A DNA stretch of 64,000 nucleotides from Lysinibacillus_B sp031181585 (GCF_047301505.1 NZ_CP154840.1:2914001-2978000), one strand, 5' to 3'. Positions 53,264-61,755 are shown, numbered from the stretch's first letter. Notes: generated by a model not told the origin, from the sequence alone. Made by a program: numbers and translations.

Positions 53264-53786
53264 AAATAAAAAACTCCCTCGTCAACAAAAGGACGAGGGA
53301 GTTAGTTCGCGGTACCACCTTTAATTCCAAAACGGCGCAAGTCAAGCGTTCGCATTCTGCGTCACTCTTCACTCAGCAATCCTCATGAACCGTATGTTCA
53401 CTCCGGCTGCCTCATTTCATCGTTCCTTGACTGACAAACGCTTTCTTTTGCGCCTTCTATCTGTCAAGGGTTCGCATTCTGCGTCACTCCTCATTCAGCA
53501 ATCCTTATGAACTGTATGTTCACTCCGGCTGCCTCATTTCGTCGTTCCTTGACTGACAAACGCTTTCTTTTGCGCCATTCATCTGTCAAGGGTTCGCATG
53601 GCTTTCCATTTTGGCTCTTCATTCGTTAACGGTGTTTAACCGGCACTTTACTACTATCATTTCATAAAGGCTGCTCCTAGGCTACGTTCAAATGGGCCGC
53701 TTTGGAAACTTTTCAGCTACCGTTTCCTCTCTAACAAAGGGCGTTCATTCTACTCTTCCCAATCATTGCATCACATATTTAGTTAC
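53264..53786 (-). promoter_or_regulatory. T-box leader of valS with an enlarged stem upstream of the antiterminator
   Basis: The minus strand carries T-box AAAGGTGGTACCGCG (53308-53322) and then a 12-bp terminator stem (53272-53283 / 53292-53303) with T-run. Stem I is visible with AGAGAGG and TAGCTGAAAAG; a GTA valine triplet (53683-53685) in GAACGTAGCC is the likely specifier. Just before the T-box a 9-bp stem forms between CCAAAATGG (53606-53614) and CCGTTTTGG (53327-53335), one G-U pair included. This matches stem III, but its loop is 270 nt and holds two copies of a 122-nt repeat. The whole leader is about 520 nt. Confidence 0.93.
53341..53599. repeat. 122-bp tandem repeat (2 copies plus 15 bp) inside the valS T-box
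   Basis: Copy A 53341-53462 and copy B 53463-53584 share period 122 and differ at about nine positions; 15 bp of a third copy (53585-53599) follow. Each copy can fold: CCTTGAC pairs with GTCAAGG on the minus strand around a GGCGC..GCG core, and CGCAGAATGCG and GAACATACAGTTC make small hairpins. No ORF. The unit lies wholly in the loop of the T-box stem preceding the antiterminator. Confidence 0.95.
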
Positions 53787-53791
53787 CTGCT

Positions 53792-53820
53792 ATTGTAATC
53801 AATTTATGCTGTTTTTTCAA
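53792..53820 (-). promoter_or_regulatory. SigA promoter of the valS T-box leader
   Basis: TTGAAA (53815-53820), 17 nt, TACAAT (53792-53797) on the minus strand, close to Stem I. Confidence 0.8.
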
Positions 53821-54178
53821 GCTTTGTTACATATCATGACCCTTTTTCATTAAACTAATCACATTTTTTATAAAAGAGACTCTTCTTATGATAGGTAAAA
53901 GCATGAGATAACAGAGTGTGTCGTGCGGATGGTCTTCGGAATAAACTATGGTAACTAGATTTTTTTGAAAGTTTATACTGATTACAAAATAAAAGGTACG
54001 ATACCTTTTTCTTTCGTGAAGGGACCTGCAAACAGAAACTACTTCTGCTTATTTGATATGCTTCTTGCTGCATGTATGCCTGGTCAGGAATTGTTCGTTA
54101 CAAGAAAGTTTTTCATAGAATTGAAAAAGACTACCCCTCTTCAGGATAGCCTTCATTTTTAACGAAAGGAGTTATATT
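53821..54178. other. AT-rich intergenic stretch without a gene
   Basis: I see no coding region here. A small hairpin AAAAGGTA-CGA-TACCTTTT with following T residues (about 53991-54009) may stop plus-strand transcripts. The only plus-strand ORF (53965-54162) has a TTG-type start without an RBS. Confidence 0.5.
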
Positions 54179-54370
54179 ATGAGAAAACACTACAACCCTT
54201 ACTTACTACCGCCATGGCTTCGGAAAACTCGCTTTTATTGCCGGACAATTATCATACCGATCACTGTTTTCCAGGGCTGTCGTACATTGTTCTTCCCAAC
54301 AACATGGGATTTTATCTTACTGTGTGTGTTGGGACTGATTGCGTATCTACTGATTACGGACTTTATTTAA
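54179..54370 (+). CDS. Small membrane protein, 63 aa
   Basis: Unknown function. The ATG follows AAAGGAG by 7 nt, an excellent RBS. It opens MRKHYNPYLLPPWLRKTRF, a basic, Pro-rich N-terminus with two Cys later, and ends in a membrane helix (FILLCVLGLIAYLLITDFI). The composition looks like a real protein. Its 3' end overlaps the spoVID-like gene (opposite strand) by 24 bp. Because it stands beside sporulation genes it may be made during sporulation, but no matching promoter was found. Confidence 0.7.
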   Translation: MRKHYNPYLLPPWLRKTRFYCRTIIIPITVFQGCRTLFFPTTWDFILLCVLGLIAYLLITDFI

Positions 54371-55162
54371 CGGAAAGGATTCTTTTCGATATCCATCTTC
54401 TAAGTGGAACAGAAACTCTGTAGATTCCTGCCGGCTTTCATCCATAAACTCTTCATCGCGCTCTTCTATGAGCTCTTCATGGCTTTCATCTACCACTTTC
54501 ACAGCAATTTTTTCTGCAATTTCTTCAGTAATTTCTTTAGTGATTTCATCTACTCTATTTTCAGCAGCTTCTTCCGTAACTTCTTCAGGAATCTCTTCAG
54601 GGATGTTTTCAGGAATGTTTTCAGGAATGTTTTCAGCTATTACTTCAATCATTTCTTTCACACTGCTTTCCATTACATCTTCTACTGCTTTTGCTTTACG
54701 TATTTCTTGAATGTCTTTTCCGGAGCTTTCAACCGCTTTTTCGATAAAGATTTTTTCATGGTCTGTTACTTCTGTAGTTGTAATTTCATCATAAACACAC
54801 ATCACCTGCCAGGCGATATCAAAAGCATCACCGCAAGTAGTTTGAATATCTTCAACCCGTAAACTTTTTAATTCCATCTTCGGCAGCTCCAATCGAAATG
54901 GTAAGGCATATTCAAAGTACCCTTCATCCTCCATTACATCTACATGTTCAATCAGCGTGCCCATCTCCGGGCGGGCATGCTTTTGTCGGTCAAACTCTAC
55001 CCTCGCCATTATATGATAGATACCTTGTATGCGGAGCTCCTCAGGCAATTGTTCGCATTCCCAGTTTGCCTGGACATTTATTAATTTCACATCTTTTACG
55101 CACCCGAAGTCATTAGGAAATGTAAATGTTTCCTTCACATGCCAATCCATCGTTTGTGACAA
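54347..55162 (-). CDS. spoVID: SpoVID-like spore coat assembly protein without LysM domain
   Basis: 271 aa. It has the expected place between hemL and valS. The N-terminal ~130 residues form a beta-rich domain (FTFPNDFGCVKDVKL, EELRIQGIYHIMARVEF, FEYALPFRLELP) similar in layout to the N-terminal domain of SpoVID. A very acidic low-complexity tail follows, with (ENIP)n and EEITEE repeats. The C-terminal LysM of B. subtilis SpoVID (575 aa in total) is missing. The start appears to be TTG 55162, 7 nt after GGAGG, in the U-tract of an apparent terminator hairpin. Homology is inferred from position and pattern. Confidence 0.6.
   Translation of the reverse strand: MSQTMDWHVKETFTFPNDFGCVKDVKLINVQANWECEQLPEELRIQGIYHIMARVEFDRQKHARPEMGTLIEHVDVMEDEGYFEYALPFRLELPKMELKSLRVEDIQTTCGDAFDIAWQVMCVYDEITTTEVTDHEKIFIEKAVESSGKDIQEIRKAKAVEDVMESSVKEMIEVIAENIPENIPENIPEEIPEEVTEEAAENRVDEITKEITEEIAEKIAVKVVDESHEELIEERDEEFMDESRQESTEFLFHLEDGYRKESFPLNKVRNQ
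54587..54634. repeat. 12-bp tandem repeat in the acidic tail of the spoVID-like gene
   Basis: Four units of AGGAATGTTTTC-type (plus strand), two identical and two variant. Read on the minus strand they encode ENIP, ENIP, ENIP, EEIP. A multiple of three, so copy number change would keep the frame. Confidence 0.85.
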
Positions 55163-55205
55163 AAAAATCCCTCCTTGCAACACCGTATGCGGAAAGGAGG
55201 GATTT
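55161..55205 (-). terminator. Hairpin with U-tract: hemL terminator that contains the spoVID-like RBS
   Basis: Perfect 12-bp stem (55194-55205 pairs with 55165-55176) with a 17-nt loop, then further T on the minus strand. The 3' arm AAGGAGGGATTT is the Shine-Dalgarno of the next gene and the T-run contains its TTG start (55160-55162). Confidence 0.8.
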
Positions 55206-55279
55206 ATTCATTATTTAGCTAGTATTCGTATTTCACAGCTGCTTCTTTTTTCATATCAACGTTAGCAAACAAAACTATC

Positions 55280-56569
55280 TTATCGTGCAAGTTTTTCAAA
55301 TACTTTATGGAAAGCAGCTACCGTTTTGGCAATATGTTCTTCTGTATGTGCCGTTGAAATGAACAAGCCTTCAAATTGTGACGGGGGCAGGAAGATACCT
55401 TCTTCCGCCATCAATTTGAAATACTCAGCGAACAATGCCAGATCAGACATTTTAGCAGACTCAAAATCAACTACGTCTTCATTTGTGAAGAAGAAACCGA
55501 TCATAGAACCTGCACGGTTAACTGTATGCGGAATATTGTATTTCGCAGCTGCTTCACGGAAGCCAGCTTCCAGCTGATCCCCTAGCTTTTTGAAATATTC
55601 ATAAGAATCTTTCGTCAGACGAGATAATGTTTCATAGCCCGCAGTCATAGCAAGCGGGTTTCCTGATAATGTTCCTGCCTGATAAATTGGACCAGCCGGT
55701 GCGATTTTTTCCATGATCTCTCGTTTCCCTGCAAATGCTCCTACCGGAAGCCCACCGCCGATTACTTTTCCTAATGTTGTTAAATCCGGTGTAACCCCAT
55801 AATAGCCTTGGGCACAGCCATAATCTACACGGAAGCCTGTCATCACCTCATCAAAAATGAGGACAGTACCATGCTTTTCTGTTAACTCACGTAAACCTTT
55901 TAAAAATTCTGGCTTTGGTGGTACAACCCCCATATTCCCAGCAACAGGTTCCACGATTACCGCAGCTAAATCGCTGCCGAACTTTTCAAATACTACTTTT
56001 GCAGACTCTAAATCATTGTACGCAACTGTTAATGTATTTTTTGCAATATCAGCTGGCACCCCTGGTGAATCCGGCAAGCCAAGTGTTGCTACACCTGAAC
56101 CTGCTTTAATTAATAAAGAGTCGCCATGGCCATGATAAGAACCTTCGAATTTCAGGATTTTGTCACGCCCTGTGTAGCCGCGTGCTAAACGAAGCGCTGA
56201 CATCGTTGCTTCTGTACCAGAGGAAACAAAGCGAATCATTTCGATTCCAGGTACACGATCCATTACAAGTTTAGCCAATTGATTTTCTGATAGCGACGGT
56301 GCTCCAAACGAAGTAGCTTTCGCTGCTTGCTCCTGTATTGCTTTTACAACGTTTGGCTCAGAGTGTCCCAAAATAAGCGGGCCCCAAGATAATACGTAGT
56401 CGATATATTCGTTTCCATCGATATCTTTAATAATGGCACCTTTTCCAGACTCCATGAAAATCGGGTCCATATTTACCGATTTAAATGCACGGACTGGTGA
56501 ATTGACACCGCCTGGCATTAGATCAACCGCTTCTGCAAATGCAGCTTTTGATTTTTCGTATGAACGCAT
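55280..56569 (-). CDS. hemL: Glutamate-1-semialdehyde 2,1-aminomutase
   Basis: 429 aa. Makes 5-aminolevulinate from GSA. It opens MRSYEKSKAAFAEAVDLMPG; the PLP lysine lies in TTLGKVIGGGLPVGAF and SGTEATMSALRLARG binds the cofactor phosphate. The ATG at 56569 has GGAGGAG upstream and lies 1 bp after the hemB stop. Last gene of the hem operon. Confidence 0.97.
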   Translation of the reverse strand: MRSYEKSKAAFAEAVDLMPGGVNSPVRAFKSVNMDPIFMESGKGAIIKDIDGNEYIDYVLSWGPLILGHSEPNVVKAIQEQAAKATSFGAPSLSENQLAKLVMDRVPGIEMIRFVSSGTEATMSALRLARGYTGRDKILKFEGSYHGHGDSLLIKAGSGVATLGLPDSPGVPADIAKNTLTVAYNDLESAKVVFEKFGSDLAAVIVEPVAGNMGVVPPKPEFLKGLRELTEKHGTVLIFDEVMTGFRVDYGCAQGYYGVTPDLTTLGKVIGGGLPVGAFAGKREIMEKIAPAGPIYQAGTLSGNPLAMTAGYETLSRLTKDSYEYFKKLGDQLEAGFREAAAKYNIPHTVNRAGSMIGFFFTNEDVVDFESAKMSDLALFAEYFKLMAEEGIFLPPSQFEGLFISTAHTEEHIAKTVAAFHKVFEKLAR

Positions 56570-56570
56570 A

Positions 56571-57551
56571 TTATTTCTCCTCCAACCAGCGACAGACGTC
56601 TTTTGCATGGTACGTAATAATTAAGTCAGACCCTGCACGCTTCATGCCAAGTAACGTTTCCATGACAACCGATTTTTCATCAATCCAGCCATTTAACGCA
56701 GCTGCCTTCACCATCGCATATTCACCTGATACGTTATACGCTACGATTGGCAGCGGGAAGTTATTTTTCACATCACGGATGATGTCAAGGTAGGCAAGCG
56801 CCGGTTTGACAATCAGGAAGTCTGCTCCCTCTTCTACATCAGATGTGGCTTCACGGATGGCTTCCATACGATTCGATGGGTCCATTTGATATGTTTTACG
56901 GTCTCCGAATTTTGGTGCCCCGTCCGCAGCTTCGCGGAATGGACCATAGTAGCCCGATGCATATTTTACTGCATATGACATAATCGGAATATGTTCAAAA
57001 CCAGCTTCATCAAGTCCTGCGCGGATTGCTGCTACGAAGCCGTCCATCATATTAGAAGGCGCAATAATATCCGCTCCTGCTTCCGCCTGGGAAATCGCTG
57101 TTTTTGCTAATAAATTCAATGAAGGGTCATTTAAAATTTGATCACCTTCAACCACGCCGCAATGGCCGTGATCAGTAAATTCACACAAACAAGTATCAGC
57201 AACGACCAATAATTCTGGATGGCGCTCTTTAATAAAGCGTGTCGCCTTTTGGACAATACCATGATCATGGTAAGCCCCTGAGCCTACTGCATCTTTCTCT
57301 GCCGGCAGACCGAATAAAATGACTGCCTTGATACCTAATGCAACAACCTCGTCAACCTCAACCTCTAGCTTGTCTAACGAAAATTGATATACTCCCGGCA
57401 TCGATTGCACCGGATTTTTTATATTTTCGCCTTCAATGACGAAAATCGGATAAATCAAATCTTCTTTGTGCAAGTATGTTTCTTTTACTAATGCACGCAT
57501 GCTCGCATTTTGACGTAAGCGGCGATGACGTTGGAAAAATAGTTCTGTCAT
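56571..57551 (-). CDS. hemB: Delta-aminolevulinic acid dehydratase (porphobilinogen synthase)
   Basis: 326 aa. Zinc cysteines in DTCLCEFTDHGHCG and the two Schiff-base lysines in YAVKYASGYYGPFR and FLIVKPALAYLD. Overlaps hemD by 4 bp (ATGA). Confidence 0.97.
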   Translation of the reverse strand: MTELFFQRHRRLRQNASMRALVKETYLHKEDLIYPIFVIEGENIKNPVQSMPGVYQFSLDKLEVEVDEVVALGIKAVILFGLPAEKDAVGSGAYHDHGIVQKATRFIKERHPELLVVADTCLCEFTDHGHCGVVEGDQILNDPSLNLLAKTAISQAEAGADIIAPSNMMDGFVAAIRAGLDEAGFEHIPIMSYAVKYASGYYGPFREAADGAPKFGDRKTYQMDPSNRMEAIREATSDVEEGADFLIVKPALAYLDIIRDVKNNFPLPIVAYNVSGEYAMVKAAALNGWIDEKSVVMETLLGMKRAGSDLIITYHAKDVCRWLEEK

Positions 57552-58300
57552 TTTTCTTCCTCCAATAAAATGATTTCCTCTACTACGGCCTGCATTGTAT
57601 AGGTTTTCGGCTGCACATACACTTCCACTCCAAGTGTGCGAAGTGCATTTGCCGTAATGTGGCCGATTGCTGCGGCAGAAATGCGCTGCCAGCCAACAAT
57701 CGGCGCGACCTTCTCATGAAAGACCTCGACAGCGGATGGACTGGCAAAAATAACAATCGACTCTCTTTGTTTCAAAAGCTCCATCAGTGGAACGATGGAC
57801 GTATCATTAGCACATGTTTCATAAACCGTCCATTCTGTAACATGCGGCAGGCCCTCTCGAATAGTCGGTTTTGCTAAGCTCCCCCGAATGAACAGCTTGC
57901 TCTCCCACTCTTGTGCCACCTTCGGAAACTCTTGTACAAATACATCTGCGCTGAAAGTCGATGGCATAAAGTCTACCTTCAAACCGCATCTTTCAAGCAG
58001 AGACGTTGTTTGGGCTCCAACTGAAGCAATTTTACATTTTAGCTCCCGGGTTTCTATTTTCACTCGTTTACATTTATCGATAAATACTTGCACTGCATTT
58101 TGGCTTGTAAATATCAGCCAGTCATAACAATTTAGCTCCGACAAACGTGCTGCATCTTCTGCCGAATGCAGCTCCTTTGTTTCTATCAAAGGAAAAACAG
58201 CACACTCGCCACCGTTATGCTCGATTAGTTCCTTAATGGACACGGTTTTATTTGTACCGGTTAGAACAATTGTTTTGCCACGCAAACGATTACTCGGCAT
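57548..58300 (-). CDS. hemD: Uroporphyrinogen-III synthase
   Basis: 250 aa. HemD is poorly conserved; support comes from WLIFTSQNAVQVF, IVIFASPSAVEVF and AAIGHITANALRTLG, with the bilobed layout, plus its place between hemC and hemB. Overlaps hemC by 11 bp. Confidence 0.93.
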   Translation of the reverse strand: MPSNRLRGKTIVLTGTNKTVSIKELIEHNGGECAVFPLIETKELHSAEDAARLSELNCYDWLIFTSQNAVQVFIDKCKRVKIETRELKCKIASVGAQTTSLLERCGLKVDFMPSTFSADVFVQEFPKVAQEWESKLFIRGSLAKPTIREGLPHVTEWTVYETCANDTSIVPLMELLKQRESIVIFASPSAVEVFHEKVAPIVGWQRISAAAIGHITANALRTLGVEVYVQPKTYTMQAVVEEIILLEEEK

Positions 58301-59222
58301 CCAGCTCAGCCTTTACGCGTTGGATCAGATCATAAGCTCCCTGCTCCGTTAATCGTTTTGCTACTTCCTTTCCTAGTGCATCCGCATCTGTCCCTGTCAA
58401 CGTTTCCTTAAATGTTACAGAAGCATCTGGTGCTGCCACTAATCCAGTTAATGTAATCGTTTCTCCCTCAATTGTTGCATAGCCGGCAATTGGTACCTGG
58501 CAGCCGCCATCCATCGCTGCGAGGAAAGAACGCTCTGCATGAGCCGTCTTCCATGTATCTGCATCAGTCAGTTTCGCCAGCTCAGCTAATAATTCAGCAT
58601 CATCACCCCGGCACTCAATACCAAGGGAGCCTTGTGCAACAGCTGGTACACAAATATCTGTATCCAAATATTCTGTCACAACATCTTCATTCCAGCCGAG
58701 ACGCTTTAAACCAGCAGCCGCTAAAATGATGGCGTCATACCCTTCTGTCTTCAATTTATTTAAACGCGTATCTACATTACCTCGGATCCATTTGATTTCA
58801 AGATCGGGACGAACAGTTAATAACTGTGCACTGCGTCGAAGAGAGCTTGTCCCCACAATTGCGCCCTTAGGCAGGTCCGCGAATTTTACATGGTCATTTG
58901 AGATGAAAGCATCCCGTGCGTCCTCACGCGCCGGAATACAGCCAATAACAAGACCTTCCGGTAACACAGCCGGCATATCTTTCATCGAATGGACAGCAAA
59001 GTCAATTTCTTTATCATAAAGAGCCTGTTCAATTTCTTTTACAAACAGCCCTTTCCCCCCGACTTTTGATAATTGTACATCCAGAATGCGATCGCCCTTC
59101 GTTACAATTTCCTTTACTTCAAACTCAAACGGTACACCAGCTGCCTTCAATTCATTGATAAACCAGTTCGTTTGTGTTAAAGCCAATTTACTTTTGCGAG
59201 AGCCTACAATAATTTTTCTCAA
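58290..59222 (-). CDS. hemC: Porphobilinogen deaminase (hydroxymethylbilane synthase)
   Basis: 310 aa. It opens with KIIVGSRKSKLALTQT; catalytic Asp region AVHSMKDMPA; dipyrromethane-cofactor Cys in GGCQVPIAGYA; RGNVDTRLNKL. Complete. Same strand as hemX, 20 bp downstream. Confidence 0.97.
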   Translation of the reverse strand: MRKIIVGSRKSKLALTQTNWFINELKAAGVPFEFEVKEIVTKGDRILDVQLSKVGGKGLFVKEIEQALYDKEIDFAVHSMKDMPAVLPEGLVIGCIPAREDARDAFISNDHVKFADLPKGAIVGTSSLRRSAQLLTVRPDLEIKWIRGNVDTRLNKLKTEGYDAIILAAAGLKRLGWNEDVVTEYLDTDICVPAVAQGSLGIECRGDDAELLAELAKLTDADTWKTAHAERSFLAAMDGGCQVPIAGYATIEGETITLTGLVAAPDASVTFKETLTGTDADALGKEVAKRLTEQGAYDLIQRVKAELDAE

Positions 59223-59242
59223 AATAATATCCTACCTTTCTG

Positions 59243-60070
59243 CTAATACCATAAGTGGAAGTTCGACATTTTATTGCCGAGGAATAAATTCACGACCGTT
59301 AGCAAATAGGCATAGATCTGAATCCAAGCATAGCTCGTTCCTGTCAATTTCCCACTACGATGTAGTAATAAAATAATTAAATAAATGACCGTAATAATAA
59401 AAGAGCCGACAATTTTTATATCAAATACGGATAATCTATCCAATGTCATTAATGCCCATTCTAACCCTAAAATTAGACTAATGAAAAGTAAAGGCACCCC
59501 AACCAGCATGGAATTACTCATCCAGCTGCTTGTCTGCTGCAGAGATGGCAGACGTGACCATAATGGGTTGGCCTTTTTCTGCTTTAGAATGCGGTATAAA
59601 ATCAAATATAGTATTGAAAACACAAATGATAACGAAAAGGCTGCATAGGACATGATCGCAAATGAAATATGAATTACGAGCATTTCCGATACAAGCGAAT
59701 CGACCATAGGCTGCACTTTCTCAGTTGGTGCAAATAAGTGGATTGTCACAAATACAAAACTTAATACATTGACAAAAAACACCGGCATATCAACTCGTGC
59801 AATGCAATGGAGAATAATAGACAATGTTGTCAGCAGCCATGCATAGAAATAGATCCCTTCAAAGAGGGATAATATCGGAAATCGTTGTGTTTCAATGATA
59901 AAGAGAACAAAAAACATCGACTGCATCACCCAGGCAATGCAAACAAACCAAAATGCTACCCTTCGTGCCTTTACATATTTATAGAGATAATCAATAAAAT
60001 AAAAGACAATTCCAATTGCATATAAAATGACCATCACTTCATATAATCTGGCCATTGTTATTTCCGTCAT
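59243..60070 (-). CDS. hemX: HemX, membrane protein of heme synthesis (CcsA-like)
   Basis: 275 aa, about eight membrane helices with a cytochrome-c-assembly (CcsA/HemX) layout. B. subtilis HemX lowers HemA amount. The ATG at 60070 (MTEITMARLYEV) follows GAAGGG by 6 nt. A hairpin terminator lies between it and hemA, which is unlike a simple hemA-hemX operon. Confidence 0.88.
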   Translation of the reverse strand: MTEITMARLYEVMVILYAIGIVFYFIDYLYKYVKARRVAFWFVCIAWVMQSMFFVLFIIETQRFPILSLFEGIYFYAWLLTTLSIILHCIARVDMPVFFVNVLSFVFVTIHLFAPTEKVQPMVDSLVSEMLVIHISFAIMSYAAFSLSFVFSILYLILYRILKQKKANPLWSRLPSLQQTSSWMSNSMLVGVPLLFISLILGLEWALMTLDRLSVFDIKIVGSFIITVIYLIILLLHRSGKLTGTSYAWIQIYAYLLTVVNLFLGNKMSNFHLWY

Positions 60071-60104
60071 AGGCAACCCTTCTTTTTTCTGAATGAATCC
60101 TTAC

Positions 60105-60137
60105 CTATCTAAAGTGCGTCTGTATTGAAAATGACAT
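60105..60137 (-). CDS. Possible 10-codon leader ORF upstream of hemX
   Basis: MSFSIQTHFR then TAG, preceded by AAAGGTG with good spacing on the minus strand. It ends about 34 nt before hemX. It could be chance; listed because of its ribosome site and its place between the hemA terminator and hemX. Confidence 0.25.
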   Translation of the reverse strand: MSFSIQTHFR

Positions 60138-60215
60138 ATTTCATCACCTTTCTTTCGATTGGTGAACTGTTGTTTCAACCCAAGCACTTTTCGAGAATTT
60201 CCTCTCTAATAACCA

Positions 60216-60270
60216 AAGAAAAAAGCGCTTTGTACCTGTATATTTTACCATACAGATACGAAAACGCTTA
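60216..60270 (-). terminator. Terminator or attenuator between hemA and hemX
   Basis: Long imperfect stem of about 19 bp (arms about 60222-60240 and 60251-60270) followed by six T on the minus strand. It lies about 20 bp after the hemA stop. Confidence 0.75.
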
Positions 60271-60289
60271 TGAAAAGTTACTTCTTAAC

Positions 60290-61651
60290 TTAAAATGAAT
60301 ACCCTGGATTTGTCGAAATTTCGCCTTGAGATAGGATCAATCGTTCCTTCTCTGCTTTTTTATGCATACCGACTTCTTCCTGAACAGCGTCTTCAATACC
60401 GAAAATCTGCTGGAATAATTGGAGCTCTTCATTCGCTTTTGGCGAGTTCGCTAGTTCCTTTGCCTGTAGAATCGGTTCTTTTAACAACTGGTTGATAATT
60501 GATTTTGTATGCTTATTTAAAATTTTACGTTCGCGATCTGTTAAATTCGGCATCTTATTTTCAATACTCGCCATTGTGTCCTGCTGGATGCGATTCGCTT
60601 TTTCACGCAGCGCTGTAATTACAGGGACAACACCTAATGTAGCGAACCACTCTTTAAACTGCACTACTTCTGTGCCGATCATATCGACAATTTGCACAGC
60701 CGCTTTTTCACGTTCTGCCAGGTTGGCATTGACAATCCCTTGCAAGTCATCGATATCATATAAGAAGACGTTTGGCAGTTCCCCGATTTTTGGATCCAAG
60801 TCACGTGGTACTGCAATGTCTACCATGAACAATGGCTCACCTTTACGCATACGAGAAACGTATTTCATCAATTCATAATCAATAACGTATTCTGTAGCGC
60901 CTGTCGAGCTGATTAGGATATCTGCTTCCAGCAATGTACATTGGAGCTCGTCCATTGGCTTCGCGTTCCCCTCGAACTTTGTAGCCAAATCCTGCGCTTT
61001 TTCAAATGTACGGTTAATAACCGTTACTTTTCCAACACCATTGCCATAAAGATTTTGGATCGCAAGCTCTCCCATTTTACCAGCGCCTAAAATCGCCACA
61101 TGTTTGCGCTGAAGGGAGCCAAAAATCTTCTTCGCAAGCTCGACCGCCGCATACGATACTGACACAGCATTTTCTCCGATTGCTGTTTCACTATGCGCTC
61201 TTTTCGCAAAGGTTACGGCTTGTTTAAATAATTGGTTGTAAACAGTACCTGTCGTTCCGATCTCTTGTCCTTGTAAGAAACTTTTCTTAACTTGTCCTAA
61301 GATTTGCGTTTCGCCCAATACCATTGAATCAATCCCTGCTGTTACGCGGAATAAATGGCTCAATGAAGCATCATCTTCACGGATGAAAAGGTGATCTTCA
61401 AATTTCTCGACCGGTATATTGAACCAATTAGATAAAAATTGCTTAATATAGTAACGACCTGTATGTAACTGGTCAACTACTGCGTAGATTTCAGTACGGT
61501 TACATGTCGATACAATTACGTTTTCTAATATACTTTTTTCTTTTTGTAGCGCTTCCATCGCATTCGGTAAATCACGTTCAATAAACGATAGTTTTTCCCG
61601 AATTTCGACAGGCGCTGTCTTATAATTCAAGCCTACGACTAATGTATGCAT
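60290..61651 (-). CDS. hemA: Glutamyl-tRNA reductase
   Basis: 453 aa. First committed step of C5 heme synthesis: Glu-tRNA to GSA. It opens MHTLVVGLNYKTAPVEIREK; catalytic Cys in IVSTCNRTEIYAV; NADPH site AILGAGKMGELA; C-terminal dimerisation helices (LNKHTKSIINQLLKEP). The upstream region has a PerR-type operator over the promoter. Confidence 0.97.
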   Translation of the reverse strand: MHTLVVGLNYKTAPVEIREKLSFIERDLPNAMEALQKEKSILENVIVSTCNRTEIYAVVDQLHTGRYYIKQFLSNWFNIPVEKFEDHLFIREDDASLSHLFRVTAGIDSMVLGETQILGQVKKSFLQGQEIGTTGTVYNQLFKQAVTFAKRAHSETAIGENAVSVSYAAVELAKKIFGSLQRKHVAILGAGKMGELAIQNLYGNGVGKVTVINRTFEKAQDLATKFEGNAKPMDELQCTLLEADILISSTGATEYVIDYELMKYVSRMRKGEPLFMVDIAVPRDLDPKIGELPNVFLYDIDDLQGIVNANLAEREKAAVQIVDMIGTEVVQFKEWFATLGVVPVITALREKANRIQQDTMASIENKMPNLTDRERKILNKHTKSIINQLLKEPILQAKELANSPKANEELQLFQQIFGIEDAVQEEVGMHKKAEKERLILSQGEISTNPGYSF

Positions 61652-61755
61652 GAACCCTACACCTCACACGTTCTAATTCACAATACTCATTGTAACATAA
61701 AGAAAGCATAATTCACTCTAAACTTTGTGAACATGCTATGAAACGACATCCCTAC

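Noticed and set aside
53341..53599. Two tandem repeats considered as CRISPR or mobile element
   Set aside because: The units are 122 nt with no spacers, no cas genes and no terminal inverted repeats or target duplication; they sit inside an RNA-switch stem.
53965..54162. 65-aa plus-strand ORF before the small membrane protein gene
   Set aside because: TTG-type start without Shine-Dalgarno; composition looks random; the next ORF has a far better RBS.
54404..54862. Plus-strand ORF of 152 aa rich in Phe, Asn and Arg with repeats
   Set aside because: It is the antisense of the acidic-repeat tail of the spoVID-like gene; the repeats mirror the EN/EE codons and there is no RBS.
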